Below, in pieces: positions 24,937-34,928 of a stretch of DNA of 45,384 nt; position 1 is the stretch's first letter; each line of letters begins with the position of its first letter. The DNA is taken from the NCBI RefSeq assembly GCF_026225065.1, contig NZ_JAMFSB010000180.1, positions 1-45,384 on the forward strand, given 5' to 3'. The stretch is from Paraburkholderia sp. GTDB lineage: Bacteria; Pseudomonadota; Gammaproteobacteria; Burkholderiales; Burkholderiaceae. Position numbers and translations under genes: made by a program. Below the pieces are notes generated by a model. The model was not told the origin of the DNA. It did no database searches and saw only the letters and a program-made list of their open reading frames with translations.

Positions 24937-25581
24937 ATGACTACACTCTGGGACATCACACCCGTCGTCGATACCGCGACGCCCGTCTGGCCGGGCGATA
25001 CGCCCGTCGGCATCGAGCGCGTCTGGCGCATGGAAGCGGGCTCGCCCGTCAACGTCGGCCGGCTCACGCTCTCACCCCATACCGGCGCGCACACCGATGC
25101 GCCGCTTCACTACGACGCCGAGGGCGCCGCCATCGGCGCGGTGCCTCTCGACGCGTATCTGGGCCCCTGCCGCGTGATCCATTGCATTGGCGCAACACCG
25201 GTCGTCACGCCAGAGCAGATGGCTGGCTCGTTGGACGGGGTGCCGCCGCGCGTGCTGCTTCGCACGTATCAGCAAGCGCCGACCACGACGTGGGATAGCG
25301 CGTTCTGCGCAGTTGCGCCGGAGACGATCGATCTGCTGGCGGCGCACGGCGTCAAGCTGATCGGCATCGACACACCGTCGCTCGATCCGCAGGAATCGAA
25401 GACGATGGACGCACATCACCGCATCCGCGCTCACCGGATGGCGATTCTCGAAGGAATCGTGCTGGACGCCGTGGCGCCCGGCGACTACGAACTGATCGCG
25501 CTGCCACTCAAATTCGCCACGCTCGATGCGAGCCCGGTACGCGCCGTACTGCGCGCGCTGCCCGCCGCCAACCTCGGCTGA
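24937..25581 (+). CDS. kynB: Kynurenine formamidase (arylformamidase)
   Basis: A 214-residue metal-dependent cyclase-fold enzyme that hydrolyses N-formylkynurenine to kynurenine and formate. It shows WPGDTP and the metal motif HTGAHTDAP (H48, H52, D54), then later [13 protein letters not shown]. The ATG is preceded by CGGAGAC; the frame stays open 37 codons upstream into the regulatory region, which is not expected to be translated. First gene of the kynB-kynU-kynA operon, followed by kynU after 30 bp. Confidence 0.96.
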   Translation: MTTLWDITPVVDTATPVWPGDTPVGIERVWRMEAGSPVNVGRLTLSPHTGAHTDAPLHYDAEGAAIGAVPLDAYLGPCRVIHCIGATPVVTPEQMAGSLDGVPPRVLLRTYQQAPTTTWDSAFCAVAPETIDLLAAHGVKLIGIDTPSLDPQESKTMDAHHRIRAHRMAILEGIVLDAVAPGDYELIALPLKFATLDASPVRAVLRALPAANLG

Positions 25582-25611
25582 CCTACTCTGATCTTTTGAC
25601 TCCGGACCATC

Positions 25612-26862
25612 ATGAAGAACCGTGACGAAGCCGTAGCGCTCGACCGCGCCGACCCGCTTGGCGCCCTGCGCGACCAGTTCGCGCTGCCCGCGACCACCAT
25701 CTATCTGGACGGCAACTCGCTCGGCGTGCCGCCGGCTGCCGCCGCGCAGCGTGCGCAAACCGTGATCGCCGCCGAATGGGGCGAAGGACTGATCCGCAGC
25801 TGGAACAGCGCCGGCTGGTTCGCGCTGCCGCGGCGTCTCGGCAACAAGCTCGCGCCGCTGATCGGCGCAGCGCACAACGAAGTCGTCGTCACCGATACGA
25901 TTTCGATCAACCTGTTCAAGCTGCTTTCAGCCGCCGTACGGCTCGCGAACGAGCGCGACCCGAAACGGCGCGTAATCGTCTCAGAACGCTCGAACTTCCC
26001 GTCGGACCTGTATATCGCGCAAGGCCTGATTGAGCAGCTCGACCGGGGCTACGAACTGCGCCTCGTCGACGATCCGTCCGAACTGCCCGCGGCGATCGGC
26101 GACGACACCGCCATCGCGATGATCACGCATGTGAACTACCGCACCGGCTATATGCACGACATGGCGGCACTCACGAAGCTGATTCACGACAAAGGGGCGC
26201 TGGCGCTGTGGGATCTCGCGCATTCGGCGGGCGCGGTGCCGGTGGACCTGAACGGCGTCGGTGCGGATTACGCGGTGGGCTGCACGTACAAGTATCTGAA
26301 CGGCGGCCCCGGTTCGCCGGCGTTTGTGTGGGTACCGCATCGTCATCAGAATGCGTTCGCGCAACCGTTGTCGGGCTGGTGGGGTCATCGCGCGCCGTTC
26401 GAGATGAACCCGGTCTACAAGCCCGATGATGGAGTAGGACGCTTCCTGTGCGGCACGCAGCCGATGGTGTCGATGGCGCTCGTGGAATGCGGGCTCGACG
26501 TGTTCCTGCAAACCGATATGCAGGCGGTTCGCCAGAAGTCTTTGGCGCTGACCGATCTGTTCATCGAACTGGTCGAAACGCGCTGCGCCGAGTTTCCGCT
26601 CACGCTGGTCACGCCGCGCGATCATGCGCAGCGCGGCTCGCACGCGAGCTTCGAACATCCGCACGGTTATGAAGTGATGCAGGCGCTGATTGCGCGTGGC
26701 GTGATAGGCGACTATCGCGAGCCGCGTGTGTTGCGCTTCGGCTTCACGCCGCTGTACACGCGCTTCGTCGACGTGTGGGATGCCGTCGAAACGCTGCACG
26801 AGGTGCTGGTCAAAGAAACCTGGCGGGCGCCCGAATTCGCCGCTCGCGGCGCGGTGACCTGA
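25612..26862 (+). CDS. kynU: Kynureninase
   Basis: A 416-residue PLP enzyme of the aminotransferase fold that splits kynurenine into anthranilate and alanine. The PLP lysine is K227 ([16 protein letters not shown]), with [10 protein letters not shown] near the N-terminus, [14 protein letters not shown] containing the PLP-ring aspartate, and [13 protein letters not shown] C-terminal [12 protein letters not shown]. Length and lysine position agree with the Pseudomonas enzyme. Located between kynB and kynA with 10 bp to kynA, clearly one operon. Confidence 0.97.
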   Translation: MKNRDEAVALDRADPLGALRDQFALPATTIYLDGNSLGVPPAAAAQRAQTVIAAEWGEGLIRSWNSAGWFALPRRLGNKLAPLIGAAHNEVVVTDTISINLFKLLSAAVRLANERDPKRRVIVSERSNFPSDLYIAQGLIEQLDRGYELRLVDDPSELPAAIGDDTAIAMITHVNYRTGYMHDMAALTKLIHDKGALALWDLAHSAGAVPVDLNGVGADYAVGCTYKYLNGGPGSPAFVWVPHRHQNAFAQPLSGWWGHRAPFEMNPVYKPDDGVGRFLCGTQPMVSMALVECGLDVFLQTDMQAVRQKSLALTDLFIELVETRCAEFPLTLVTPRDHAQRGSHASFEHPHGYEVMQALIARGVIGDYREPRVLRFGFTPLYTRFVDVWDAVETLHEVLVKETWRAPEFAARGAVT

Positions 26863-26872
26863 GGAGCGCGAG

Positions 26873-27871
26873 ATGACCGATCATATGCAAACGCCGGGGC
26901 TGCCTGGTTCACCTGATGAGTCCGGTGCTGCGCAAGCACAGGGTGGTTGTCCGTTTGGTCACGGCAGCGGTAGCGCTGCTGCAGCTCACGCTGCCTCGGC
27001 GCCGCATGTTCCGGCAGCGGACAACGAAGGCGAAAGCGATAGCGATAGCGACAACGGCTGGCACAACGCGCAACTCGATTTCTCCAAGTCGATGAGCTAC
27101 GGGGATTACCTGTCTCTCGGCTCCATTCTGTCTGCGCAACATCCGCTCTCGCCGGATCACAACGAGATGCTGTTCATCATCCAGCATCAGACGAGTGAAC
27201 TGTGGATGAAGCTCGCGTTGTACGAGCTTCGCGCTGCGCTCACCGCCGTGCATCGCGATGAGTTGCCGCCCGCGTTCAAGATGCTGGCACGGGTGTCGCG
27301 CATCATGGAGCAACTGGTGCAGGCGTGGAGTGTGCTGTCGACGATGACACCGTCCGAATACACGGCAATGCGGCCTTACCTGGGCAGTTCGTCCGGGTTT
27401 CAGTCGCATCAATACCGGCAGATCGAGTTCCTGCTCGGCAACAAGAATGAGCTGATGCTGAAGCCGCATGCGCATCGGCCTGACGTGCTCGCCGAAGTGC
27501 AGGCCACGCTCGAAGCGCCCTCGTTCTATGACGAAGTGATCCGTCTGCTCGCGCGGCGCGGATTTGCGATCGCACCCGAGCGGCTGGGGCGCGACTGGAC
27601 CCAGCCGACCACGCACGATGCGTCAGTGGAAGCAGCGTGGCTCGAGGTTTATCGCAATCCGTCGCAGCACTGGGAGCTGTACGAGATGGCTGAGGAGTTG
27701 GTCGATCTGGAAGACGCCTTTCGGCAGTGGCGCTTTCGCCATGTAACAACGGTTGAGCGGATTATCGGCTTCAAGCAAGGCACAGGGGGTACCAGCGGCG
27801 CGCTGTATCTGCGCAAGATGCTGGACGTGGTGCTGTTCCCAGAGTTGTGGCATGTGAGGACGATGCTTTAG
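26873..27871 (+). CDS. kynA: Tryptophan 2,3-dioxygenase
   Basis: A 332-residue haem enzyme that opens tryptophan to N-formylkynurenine, the first step of the pathway encoded here. The catalytic core starts near residue 63 ([15 protein letters not shown]), with [16 protein letters not shown] forming part of the haem pocket and [19 protein letters not shown] toward the C-terminus with the haem-ligand histidine and substrate loop. The first ~60 residues are a non-conserved tail containing a Cys-Pro motif (GGCPFGHG) and an acidic Ser/Asp run (ESDSDSDNG). The ATG has GAGGAG upstream. Last gene of the kyn operon, convergent with the AraC regulator. Confidence 0.96.
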   Translation: MTDHMQTPGLPGSPDESGAAQAQGGCPFGHGSGSAAAAHAASAPHVPAADNEGESDSDSDNGWHNAQLDFSKSMSYGDYLSLGSILSAQHPLSPDHNEMLFIIQHQTSELWMKLALYELRAALTAVHRDELPPAFKMLARVSRIMEQLVQAWSVLSTMTPSEYTAMRPYLGSSSGFQSHQYRQIEFLLGNKNELMLKPHAHRPDVLAEVQATLEAPSFYDEVIRLLARRGFAIAPERLGRDWTQPTTHDASVEAAWLEVYRNPSQHWELYEMAEELVDLEDAFRQWRFRHVTTVERIIGFKQGTGGTSGALYLRKMLDVVLFPELWHVRTML

Positions 27872-27920
27872 TCCGCGGGCGCTCGCTCCACCGCAGGACG
27901 AGCGACCAACCTCGAACCGC

Positions 27921-28910
27921 CTACGTCGCCCGATAGGCGCCAGCCGATATCCGCACCCGCCCCCGTTTCTGCACCGCCGGCACGATCGCCGGTGCGTTCG
28001 CAACCCCATCACCGCGAGCCGCCGCTTCATCGGAAGCATCGCGGCTCGCGTCGTTCAGATGCTGGTAGCGGCGAAATTTCGAAGGCGACATCCCCTTCGC
28101 AAGCAGGAACTGCCGGTTGAAATTGGACAGATTGTTGAAACCGACCTTGTAGCAGATATCGGTCACGCTCAACTCGTCGTCCATCAGCATCTGACAGGCG
28201 AGATTGATACGCATGCGGTTCACGTACTGCACGAACGGCATCCCGGTATGGCGGCGAAAATAACGTGAGAACGCGCTCACACTCTGACCCGCCAGTTGCG
28301 CGAGATCCGACTCGCGTAAATCCGAGGACAGATTCTTGCCAATATAGGACAGCGCATGATTGATGCGAGTAGCGGCAAAACCGCTCGGGTCTGTCTGATA
28401 GGCAGGGCTCGCCAGCAGTTCGCTATCCTGAGCACTCACCAGCACTTCGAGCATCGACATGAACAGCACGATGCGACGCAAGCCGCGTGCGTTCAACAGT
28501 TCAATAAAGAGCGGCTGGATCGCCGCGCTGGTTTGCGCCCCGAACGACACGCCACGACGCGAAGCGGCCAGCAACGCTTCGACCTGACGCCACTCCGGAA
28601 AACTCTCCATGCAGTGCGCGACGAACTCCGGCCCGAACTGCACGACCAGATTGCGTCGTTCGACGGTTTCGCCCTCGGGCACATCGCTCACCCAGTTGTG
28701 CGGCAGGTTTGGCCCGACCATCACCAGATTGCCAGGCACAAAACTGCTGATGTGATCGCCGACGAACACCTTGCCGGTCGTCGCCACGATCAGATGGATT
28801 TCGTATTCGGGGTGGAAATGCCAGCGCACCGTGCGGTACGGATACCCGTGGGACCATACCTTGAACGATTCGTCGCGGCGCACGGCCACGAGCTCGAGAT
28901 CGGGTTGCAC
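27921..28910 (-). CDS. AraC-family regulator, MtlR-like
   Basis: A 329-residue regulator with an N-terminal cupin sensor (FHPEYEIHLIVATTGKVFVGDH, PGNLVMVGPNLPHNW) and a C-terminal double helix-turn-helix (LAQLAGQSVSAFSRYFRRHT and VTDICYKVGFNNLSNFNRQF). The sensor resembles MtlR, the polyol-responsive activator of pseudomonad mannitol/arabinitol genes; with its divergent position to dalD this supports control of the polyol genes (inference). The start is GTG, decided by GGAGG 8 nt upstream. The C-terminal ~45 residues after the HTH are a variable tail. Confidence 0.87.
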   Translation of the reverse strand: MQPDLELVAVRRDESFKVWSHGYPYRTVRWHFHPEYEIHLIVATTGKVFVGDHISSFVPGNLVMVGPNLPHNWVSDVPEGETVERRNLVVQFGPEFVAHCMESFPEWRQVEALLAASRRGVSFGAQTSAAIQPLFIELLNARGLRRIVLFMSMLEVLVSAQDSELLASPAYQTDPSGFAATRINHALSYIGKNLSSDLRESDLAQLAGQSVSAFSRYFRRHTGMPFVQYVNRMRINLACQMLMDDELSVTDICYKVGFNNLSNFNRQFLLAKGMSPSKFRRYQHLNDASRDASDEAAARGDGVANAPAIVPAVQKRGRVRISAGAYRAT

Positions 28911-29355
28911 GTGTCTTCCTCCATTGAAGCGGCTTGCTGCAGCGCTGGTTTTCTGGCGCGAGTCGCCGGTCTTCGGTTTGTATAACGGAAATTAGCCCTC
29001 AAACGCGCTGCGCACCACTAAAAATGAGACCGCAGACTGATACTTTTTTGCATCGGGGTTACTCCTGACGCTTTGAATGTCAAGTTTGATGCATTGCAAC
29101 AGCCCTGCAAACGGGCACCAGACAACGCTGCCCACTCTTCGCACTCCCAGCAGAAGCCCCGCCACGCGGCGCTGCGCCACAGATTGAGGCGTTTGCCGCC
29201 TTGACTTTCGATTCGCCGGATACGATCATTCGTTCACATGCAGAGCAAATGCTCCAATCAGAAAAACGCACGCGTAGATCGTGCGTGAAAGACTTTCGCA
29301 AGGGACCCGCAGTCATCGCCAACGCGTTAACTCCGGTCCCACAAAGGAGACACAC
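28911..29355. promoter_or_regulatory. Divergent control region between AraC regulator and dalD
   Basis: This 445-bp gap has no credible gene. It is AT-richer near 28975-29090. A possible dalD promoter is TTGACT (29201-29206), 17 bp, GATCAT (29224-29229). A strong ribosome binding site (AAAGGAG) precedes dalD. No clear AraC half-site pair was identified by eye. Confidence 0.4.
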
Positions 29356-30762
29356 ATGAACAGCGGCCAAAGCGGCGTCGCGAACGCCCACGTGATCTTG
29401 CACATCGGCGCAGGATCGTTTCACCGCGCCCATCAGGCGTGGTATCTGCACCGTCTGAACGAGCTACGCAAGGAAGGCGAACCGCGCTGGTCGCTCACGG
29501 TCGGCAATATTCGCGGCGACATGAATGCCGTGCTCGAAGGACTCGCGGCACAAGACGGCGTCTATACGCTCGAAACCGTCACGCCAGCCGGTGAGCGCGA
29601 GTATGAAACGGTGCGTTCGATCGAACGTGTGGTGCCGTGGTCGGAGACCCTCGACGGGCTGATCCAGGTCGGCGCCGATCCGGCCTGCAAGATCATCGCG
29701 TTCACGGTGACCGAAGGCGGCTATTACCTCGACGAACACGACCGGCTCGATACCGCCCTTGCCGACCTCGCCGCCGACCTCAAAGGCGCACGCACGACCA
29801 TCTACGGCGCACTGGCGGCGATTCTCGAAGCGCGCATGCAGCGCAACGCCGGACCCGTGACACTGCAAAGCTGCGACAACCTGCGCAGCAACGGCGAGCG
29901 TTTCCACGCCGGGATGAGCGAGTTTCTCGAGCGCAGCGGTGCGGCAGCGCTCGCGGCTTGGTTCGACGCCAACACGAGCTCGCCGAGCTCGATGGTCGAC
30001 CGCATCACGCCGCGGCCGACGCCCGATGTGCGCGAACGCGTGCTGGCGGCCACCGGTTTCGACGATGCCGTGCCGGTGATGGGCGAAGCATTTATCCAGT
30101 GGGTCATCGAAGACCGTTTTTGCGCGGGACGTCCGGCGTGGGAGCGGGTCGGCGCGGAGCTGGTCGAGTCGGTGGTGCCGTATGAAGAAGCCAAGATCCG
30201 CATCCTGAACGCCACCCATAGCTGCATTGCCTGGGCAGGAACGCTGGTCGGGCTGAACTACATCCACGAAGGCACGCACGACCCGGAGATTCGCCAGTTC
30301 GCCTTCGATTACGTCACACAGGACGTGATCCCCTGTCTCACGCCGAGCCCGCTCGATCTGGCGCACTATCGCGACATCGTGCTCGACCGCTTCGGCAATC
30401 CGCACATCCAGGACACCAACCAGCGGGTCGCGGCCGACGGCTTTTCGAAGATCCCGGGCTTCATTGCCCCGACGCTCGCCGAATGCTTTGAGCGCGGTGC
30501 CGAGCCGGCAGCCACTGCGATGCTGCCGGCGCTGTTCTTCCGCTTTCTCGATCGCTGGCAGTCAGGCAAATTGCCGTACAAGTATCAGGACGGTGTGATG
30601 GACGAAGGCGTCGCGCGCGCTTTCTTTGCCGCACCCGACCCGGTGCAGGCGTTCTGCGCCGACCGGCTTCTGTGGGGCAGCCTCGCGCAAACGCCCCATC
30701 TGGAGAAGGCGCTGCGCGGTGCGCTAGCCCGCGTGGACGCGTGGCTAGCCACGCGCGCCTAA
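29356..30762 (+). CDS. dalD: D-arabinitol 4-dehydrogenase (mannitol dehydrogenase family)
   Basis: A 468-residue long-chain polyol dehydrogenase. The N-terminal Rossmann part starts [21 protein letters not shown], and [11 protein letters not shown] is family-specific. The catalytic set K280, N285, H288 sits in [15 protein letters not shown]. The close resemblance of the start and of [10 protein letters not shown] to DalD of Klebsiella and Ralstonia suggests oxidation of D-arabinitol to D-xylulose with NAD+; mannitol to fructose is the alternative. The next gene, xylulokinase, fits the D-xylulose product. ATG is preceded by AAAGGAGACACAC. Confidence 0.9.
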   Translation: MNSGQSGVANAHVILHIGAGSFHRAHQAWYLHRLNELRKEGEPRWSLTVGNIRGDMNAVLEGLAAQDGVYTLETVTPAGEREYETVRSIERVVPWSETLDGLIQVGADPACKIIAFTVTEGGYYLDEHDRLDTALADLAADLKGARTTIYGALAAILEARMQRNAGPVTLQSCDNLRSNGERFHAGMSEFLERSGAAALAAWFDANTSSPSSMVDRITPRPTPDVRERVLAATGFDDAVPVMGEAFIQWVIEDRFCAGRPAWERVGAELVESVVPYEEAKIRILNATHSCIAWAGTLVGLNYIHEGTHDPEIRQFAFDYVTQDVIPCLTPSPLDLAHYRDIVLDRFGNPHIQDTNQRVAADGFSKIPGFIAPTLAECFERGAEPAATAMLPALFFRFLDRWQSGKLPYKYQDGVMDEGVARAFFAAPDPVQAFCADRLLWGSLAQTPHLEKALRGALARVDAWLATRA

Positions 30763-30766
30763 GGTT

Positions 30767-30791
30767 CGGGGGCGCGCCCACCGCGCCCCCG
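30767..30791 (+). repeat. GC-rich stem-loop after dalD
   Basis: CGGGGGCGCG (30767-30776), loop CCCAC, CGCGCCCCCG (30782-30791), beginning 5 nt after the dalD stop. There is no U-tract, so it may protect the dalD 3' end or reduce read-through into xylB rather than stop transcription fully. Confidence 0.5.
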
Positions 30792-30920
30792 CCTCCTTGA
30801 CACACTGCCGCGGCCACCTGGCGCCATAGCGCGTAATCCCGAGTCAGGTCTAACGCCCATGGCATCGGCCGCCGTGTGCGGCTACAGTAGCGCATCCCTA
30901 ACGACGAAGGTTCCGCGCCC

Positions 30921-32402
30921 ATGTATCTCGGCATCGACCTCGGCACATCCGAAGTGAAAGTCCTGCTGCTCGCGTCCAGTGGACGCGTGATCGGTACAGC
31001 AGGCTCTCCCTTTACCGTTTCGCGCCCGCATCAGCGATGGGCCGAACAGAATCCCTCCGACTGGTGGGAAGGCACGCGCGCCGCCCTCTTTGCGCTGCGC
31101 GCGAAACACCCCGACGAATTCGCCCAGATCCGCGGCATTGGCCTCTCAGGGCAGATGCATGGCGCGGTGCTGCTCGATGCGCAAGACCGCGTCCTGCGCC
31201 CTGCCATCTTGTGGAACGATATGCGCAGCGTCGAAGAGTGCGCCGAGCTGACCGAGCGCGCGCCGGAGCTGCACCAGATCGCCGGCAATCTGGCGATGCC
31301 CGGGTTCACGGCACCCAAACTGCTGTGGGTCGCCCGCCACGAGCCGGAGATTTTCCAGCAGACGGCCAGCGTGCTGCTGCCGAAGGATTACCTGCGGCTG
31401 CAACTGACCGGCGACAAGGTGTCCGATCCATCGGATGCAGCGGGTACGCTGTGGCTCGATGTGGCGAAGCGCGACTGGTCCGACACGCTGCTCGCCGCTT
31501 GCGACATGCGCCGCTCTCAGATGCCGCGTCTGTGTGAAGGCAGCGAATCGTCCGGCACCCTGCGCGCCGACGTGGCTCAAGAGTTTGGCCTCGGCGACGG
31601 TGTCGTCGTCGCGGCAGGCGGCGGCGACAACGCGACGAGTGCCATCGGCATCGGCGCGACGCAACCGGGCGACGGCTTCGTTTCGCTGGGCACCTCGGGC
31701 GTGCTGTGCGTGGTCGGCGACAGCTTCCGGCCGAATCCGGCCTCCGCCGTGCATGCGTTCTGCCACGCGATTCCGGACCGCTGGCATCAGATGAGCGTGG
31801 TGCTGTCGGCGGCGAGTTGCCTGCGCTGGGTGTGCAAACTCACGTCCACCGACGAGCCCACTCTGCTCGCCGAAGTCGAAGCGCTGACGCCCGAAGCTTT
31901 GGCGAGCGCGCCGTTCTTCCTGCCGTATCTGTCCGGCGAACGCACACCGCATAACGATCCGTATGCGCAGGGCGTGTTCTTCGGCATGAATCACGCCACT
32001 GATCGCGCGTTGCTCGGCTATGCGGTGCTCGAGGGCGTCACCTTCGCGCTCACTGACGGGCTCGATGCGCTGCGCGCTGCAGGCACCGAGGCGAGCGGGC
32101 TGTCGCTGCTCGGCGGCGGCGCGCGCAGCAACTATTGGGCGCAACTGTTGGCTGATGCGCTGAACACCACCACCCGTAAGCACGGCGGCGGCGAAACCGG
32201 CGCTGCGCTCGGCGCGGCCCGCCTCGGCTGGCTGGCGGCAGGCGGCGATCCGGCGCAGGTGCTCACCAAACCCCCGGTCGAAATGGAATTCACCCCGGAT
32301 CCGGCGCGGCACGCGGCCTTGCGCGCGCGGCTGGATGGCTTTCGGACGTTGTACCGGCATGTACGCCCGCTGTTCGACCCGTCGCGCGAGCGGCTGGCTT
32401 AG
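30921..32402 (+). CDS. xylB: Xylulokinase
   Basis: A 493-residue FGGY-family kinase that phosphorylates D-xylulose to D-xylulose-5-phosphate, feeding the pentose phosphate pathway. Signatures: MYLGIDLGTSEVK (phosphate loop), SGQMHGAV (77-84), catalytic D236 in GGGDNATSA, SLGTSGV, and YLSGERTPHNDP. Length is normal. It completes arabinitol -> xylulose -> xylulose-5-P with dalD. A GAAGG lies 11 nt before the ATG, and a short stem (30868-30882) lies upstream. Confidence 0.96.
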   Translation: MYLGIDLGTSEVKVLLLASSGRVIGTAGSPFTVSRPHQRWAEQNPSDWWEGTRAALFALRAKHPDEFAQIRGIGLSGQMHGAVLLDAQDRVLRPAILWNDMRSVEECAELTERAPELHQIAGNLAMPGFTAPKLLWVARHEPEIFQQTASVLLPKDYLRLQLTGDKVSDPSDAAGTLWLDVAKRDWSDTLLAACDMRRSQMPRLCEGSESSGTLRADVAQEFGLGDGVVVAAGGGDNATSAIGIGATQPGDGFVSLGTSGVLCVVGDSFRPNPASAVHAFCHAIPDRWHQMSVVLSAASCLRWVCKLTSTDEPTLLAEVEALTPEALASAPFFLPYLSGERTPHNDPYAQGVFFGMNHATDRALLGYAVLEGVTFALTDGLDALRAAGTEASGLSLLGGGARSNYWAQLLADALNTTTRKHGGGETGAALGAARLGWLAAGGDPAQVLTKPPVEMEFTPDPARHAALRARLDGFRTLYRHVRPLFDPSRERLA

Positions 32403-32476
32403 GGATGACGTCCTCCATGCCGGAATCAGCAGACTGAGAGACTGCTATCCTCGGCGCAAACCACAAGAAGCCCACC

Positions 32477-33424
32477 GTGCCCAAGTCCAACGAAAAACTC
32501 GACCTCGCCACACGCGCCGCGTGGCTCTACTACGTCGCAGGCAACACCCAGAACGAGATCGCCGAGAAGCTGCAGGTGTCGCGCCCGGTGGCACAACGGC
32601 TCGTCGCATTCGCGGTCGAAAAGAATCTGATCCGCGTGCGGGTCGATCATCAGCTCGCCGATTGCCTCGCGCTCGCGGAACAGCTCTCGAAGCGCTATGG
32701 CCTCGCGATGTGCGAAGTCGTGCCGGTCGACAACGACACCGCCGAGGAAATCGACCGCAAGCTCGCCGTCGCCGGGGCGCAGGTGATGGAACGCTATCTG
32801 AACGAAGAAAAGCCGATGGTGGTCGCAGTGGGCAGCGGGCGGACGCTTAAAGCCGCGGTCGATCAGATCGCCCAGCTAGAGCGTCCGCAACACCGGTTGG
32901 TATCGATGGTCGGGGCGATCGCCCAGGACGGCTCCTCGAACCGCTATGACGTCGCGCTGCACATTTCGGAGAAGACCGGCGGCAAGCATTTTCTGCTGCC
33001 CGCGCCGTTGCTCGCCGACAGCGAGGCCGAGCGCGCGCAGTGGTGCAATCACCGTCTGTACCGGATCGTCGAATCGCTGACCGGCGAGGCCGATGTCGCG
33101 TTTGTCGGGATCGGCAATATCGGGCCGCACTGTCCGCTGTACGAGGACGGTTTTATTACGTCGAACGAAGTGAAGGAGCTCGTGCAAAGCAAGGCGGTGG
33201 CCGAGATCCTCGGCCTGCCGATCGACGCGGTGGGTGCGCACGTCGAATCGTCGACGGGGCAGCGAGTCACCAGCGTGGCGCTGGATTCGCCGCCGCGGCG
33301 GCCCACGATCGGCTTCGCCGGGGGCGAGCGCAAGCGCGAGGCGGTGATCGCCGTGCTGAAAGGCGGGTGGCTGTCGGGGTTGGTGACCGACGAGTTGTGC
33401 GCGCGAGCGGCGCTGGAGGCCTGA
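32477..33424 (+). CDS. SorC/DeoR-type sugar-binding transcriptional regulator
   Basis: A 315-residue regulator of the SorC family: an N-terminal helix-turn-helix (AAWLYYVAGNTQNEIAEKLQVSRPVAQRLVAFA) and a C-terminal sugar-phosphate-binding domain (VAVGSGRTLKAAV, GDVAFVGIGNIG-like VAFVGIGNIGP, FAGGERKREAVIAVLKGGW). It resembles DalR/SorC-type repressors in polyol gene clusters, so it probably responds to a sugar phosphate of this pathway (inference). The start is GTG with AAGAAG 9 nt upstream. Third gene of the dalD-xylB unit, 74 bp after xylB. Confidence 0.9.
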   Translation: MPKSNEKLDLATRAAWLYYVAGNTQNEIAEKLQVSRPVAQRLVAFAVEKNLIRVRVDHQLADCLALAEQLSKRYGLAMCEVVPVDNDTAEEIDRKLAVAGAQVMERYLNEEKPMVVAVGSGRTLKAAVDQIAQLERPQHRLVSMVGAIAQDGSSNRYDVALHISEKTGGKHFLLPAPLLADSEAERAQWCNHRLYRIVESLTGEADVAFVGIGNIGPHCPLYEDGFITSNEVKELVQSKAVAEILGLPIDAVGAHVESSTGQRVTSVALDSPPRRPTIGFAGGERKREAVIAVLKGGWLSGLVTDELCARAALEA

Positions 33425-33479
33425 ACCCGCTACGCCGTGTGGTTGTGCCAGCGCGGCCGTCACATGCGGCCTTGCTCCG

Positions 33480-34832
33480 CTATCCTCGTACGAACCACGT
33501 CCGCTTGGCGGACACCAGCATCCCCCGATACACCAGCCACGACACCACAAAGCTGGCGGGTGCCGAGAACGACTGTGCGAGCCCAGGCACATTCATCAGC
33601 ACGAGACCAGCAAACGCCCCCGCAAACCAGGCCGTCAAACCGCCGGGGTTGAATGCCGGCACATGCGAGTCGCGGCATTCGATCTCGCCGCCGAGCAGCT
33701 CGTCATAGCGGGTCGACAGTATATGCGCGAGTGCCACGCCCACCCACGCGACCACAAAAATACCCTGGTACGCGAGCGCCTGAAGGATCTTCGAAAACAC
33801 ATCGGCCATCATCAGCACGTAGACCACTAGCCCAACAACGAGTGCCCACACGAACTTCGGCGCCCGCAGGCCTGCCGCTTTCTGGAAGAAAGCCTGCATG
33901 TTGATCGCCGCGAGATAGTAATTCGCGGTATTGATACGCGACTGCGTCACCCACACAAACAGCAAACCCCAGATTCCCATGAGTTTCAGCAGCGCAAGCA
34001 CGACTGACACTTCGGAAAGCGCGCCAGGCGCCGGGGTCGAGCTGACCAGATAAATTCCAACTGCGCCGTTCAGCAGGAACGTCACCAGATAGAAGGGCAT
34101 GCCGAAGTTGAAGCGGCCGTGATACGTGGCGTCCTGTTTGCGGCCGAAACGCGCGTAGTCGAACGTGAACATCATCAACACCCAAACGCCCATGTAGTAG
34201 ACGAAGCAACTCCACCAGCCATTGGCCGGCAGCGCGCCCTTGGGTCCGAAGTCGAGCCATGCAGCGTTGTAGCCATACTCGTGCGTGGTCAGCACGACCG
34301 CAGCGACGAGCCCGAGCAGATAAAACGGCAGCAGCACGCCATTGAACCTGTCGAGCCAATGTTGCACGCTGCCGAACACGAGCGGCACGCTATAGCAGAC
34401 GACGATCAGCGCCGCCCAGCGGTAATCGAGCGGCGGAAACAGACTGTGCGCCGCAACGGCGATCACCGATCCTTCGAATACCGCGTAATAGATCGCCGTT
34501 GCAAAGAAGATCAAGGTGGCAAGCGCTGCGCCCGCGCTGCCGAACAGCACCCGCGAAAACAGCGCGACGGACAGACCGGTGCGAATCGCGTAGCGGCTGA
34601 TCACCGTGTTTACAAGACCGTAGGACACCACCGATAACGCCATCCCGATCAGCGCGTTACGCGCGCCGTAGGTGAGCGCAAGCGTAGCGCCCACGACAAT
34701 GTAGAACACCGCGCTGCACACCGCCCACCACGCCATGGTGAGCGAAAACGCGGGCATACGATCGCTTTCGGGAATGGCGAGCGTCGATAGATCCAGTTCG
34801 CCTTCGGGTGCTTCCTGTGCCAGATTGGACAT
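33480..34832 (-). CDS. NCS1-family permease (cytosine/purine/hydantoin type)
   Basis: A 450-residue inner-membrane protein with about 12 hydrophobic helices of the nucleobase:cation symporter-1 family (CodB-like; FSLTMAWWAVCSAVFYIVVG start, WVTQSRINTANYYLAAINMQ). Family members import cytosine, purines, allantoin or hydantoins, all ring amides. It is the last gene of the pxpA-BCCP-BC-pxpB-pxpC operon (96 bp after pxpC), suggesting it brings in the substrate of that system; this is inference from position. The start is fixed by GAGGAG 8 nt upstream of ATG. Confidence 0.88.
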   Translation of the reverse strand: MSNLAQEAPEGELDLSTLAIPESDRMPAFSLTMAWWAVCSAVFYIVVGATLALTYGARNALIGMALSVVSYGLVNTVISRYAIRTGLSVALFSRVLFGSAGAALATLIFFATAIYYAVFEGSVIAVAAHSLFPPLDYRWAALIVVCYSVPLVFGSVQHWLDRFNGVLLPFYLLGLVAAVVLTTHEYGYNAAWLDFGPKGALPANGWWSCFVYYMGVWVLMMFTFDYARFGRKQDATYHGRFNFGMPFYLVTFLLNGAVGIYLVSSTPAPGALSEVSVVLALLKLMGIWGLLFVWVTQSRINTANYYLAAINMQAFFQKAAGLRAPKFVWALVVGLVVYVLMMADVFSKILQALAYQGIFVVAWVGVALAHILSTRYDELLGGEIECRDSHVPAFNPGGLTAWFAGAFAGLVLMNVPGLAQSFSAPASFVVSWLVYRGMLVSAKRTWFVRG

Positions 34833-34928
34833 ATTCGTACTCCTCAATACACGTGCAGGGTGGGGACTGGCGCCATCGCATAGCGTGCAGCGAGAGGGCT
34901 GCGCCTGAATGACAACGGGTACTGCGTG

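Noticed and set aside
30722..30750. GCTAGCC...GGCTAGC inverted repeat at the end of dalD
   Set aside because: It lies inside the coding region and arises from repeated Ala/Ser/Arg codons; the stronger stem after the stop codon is the likelier element.
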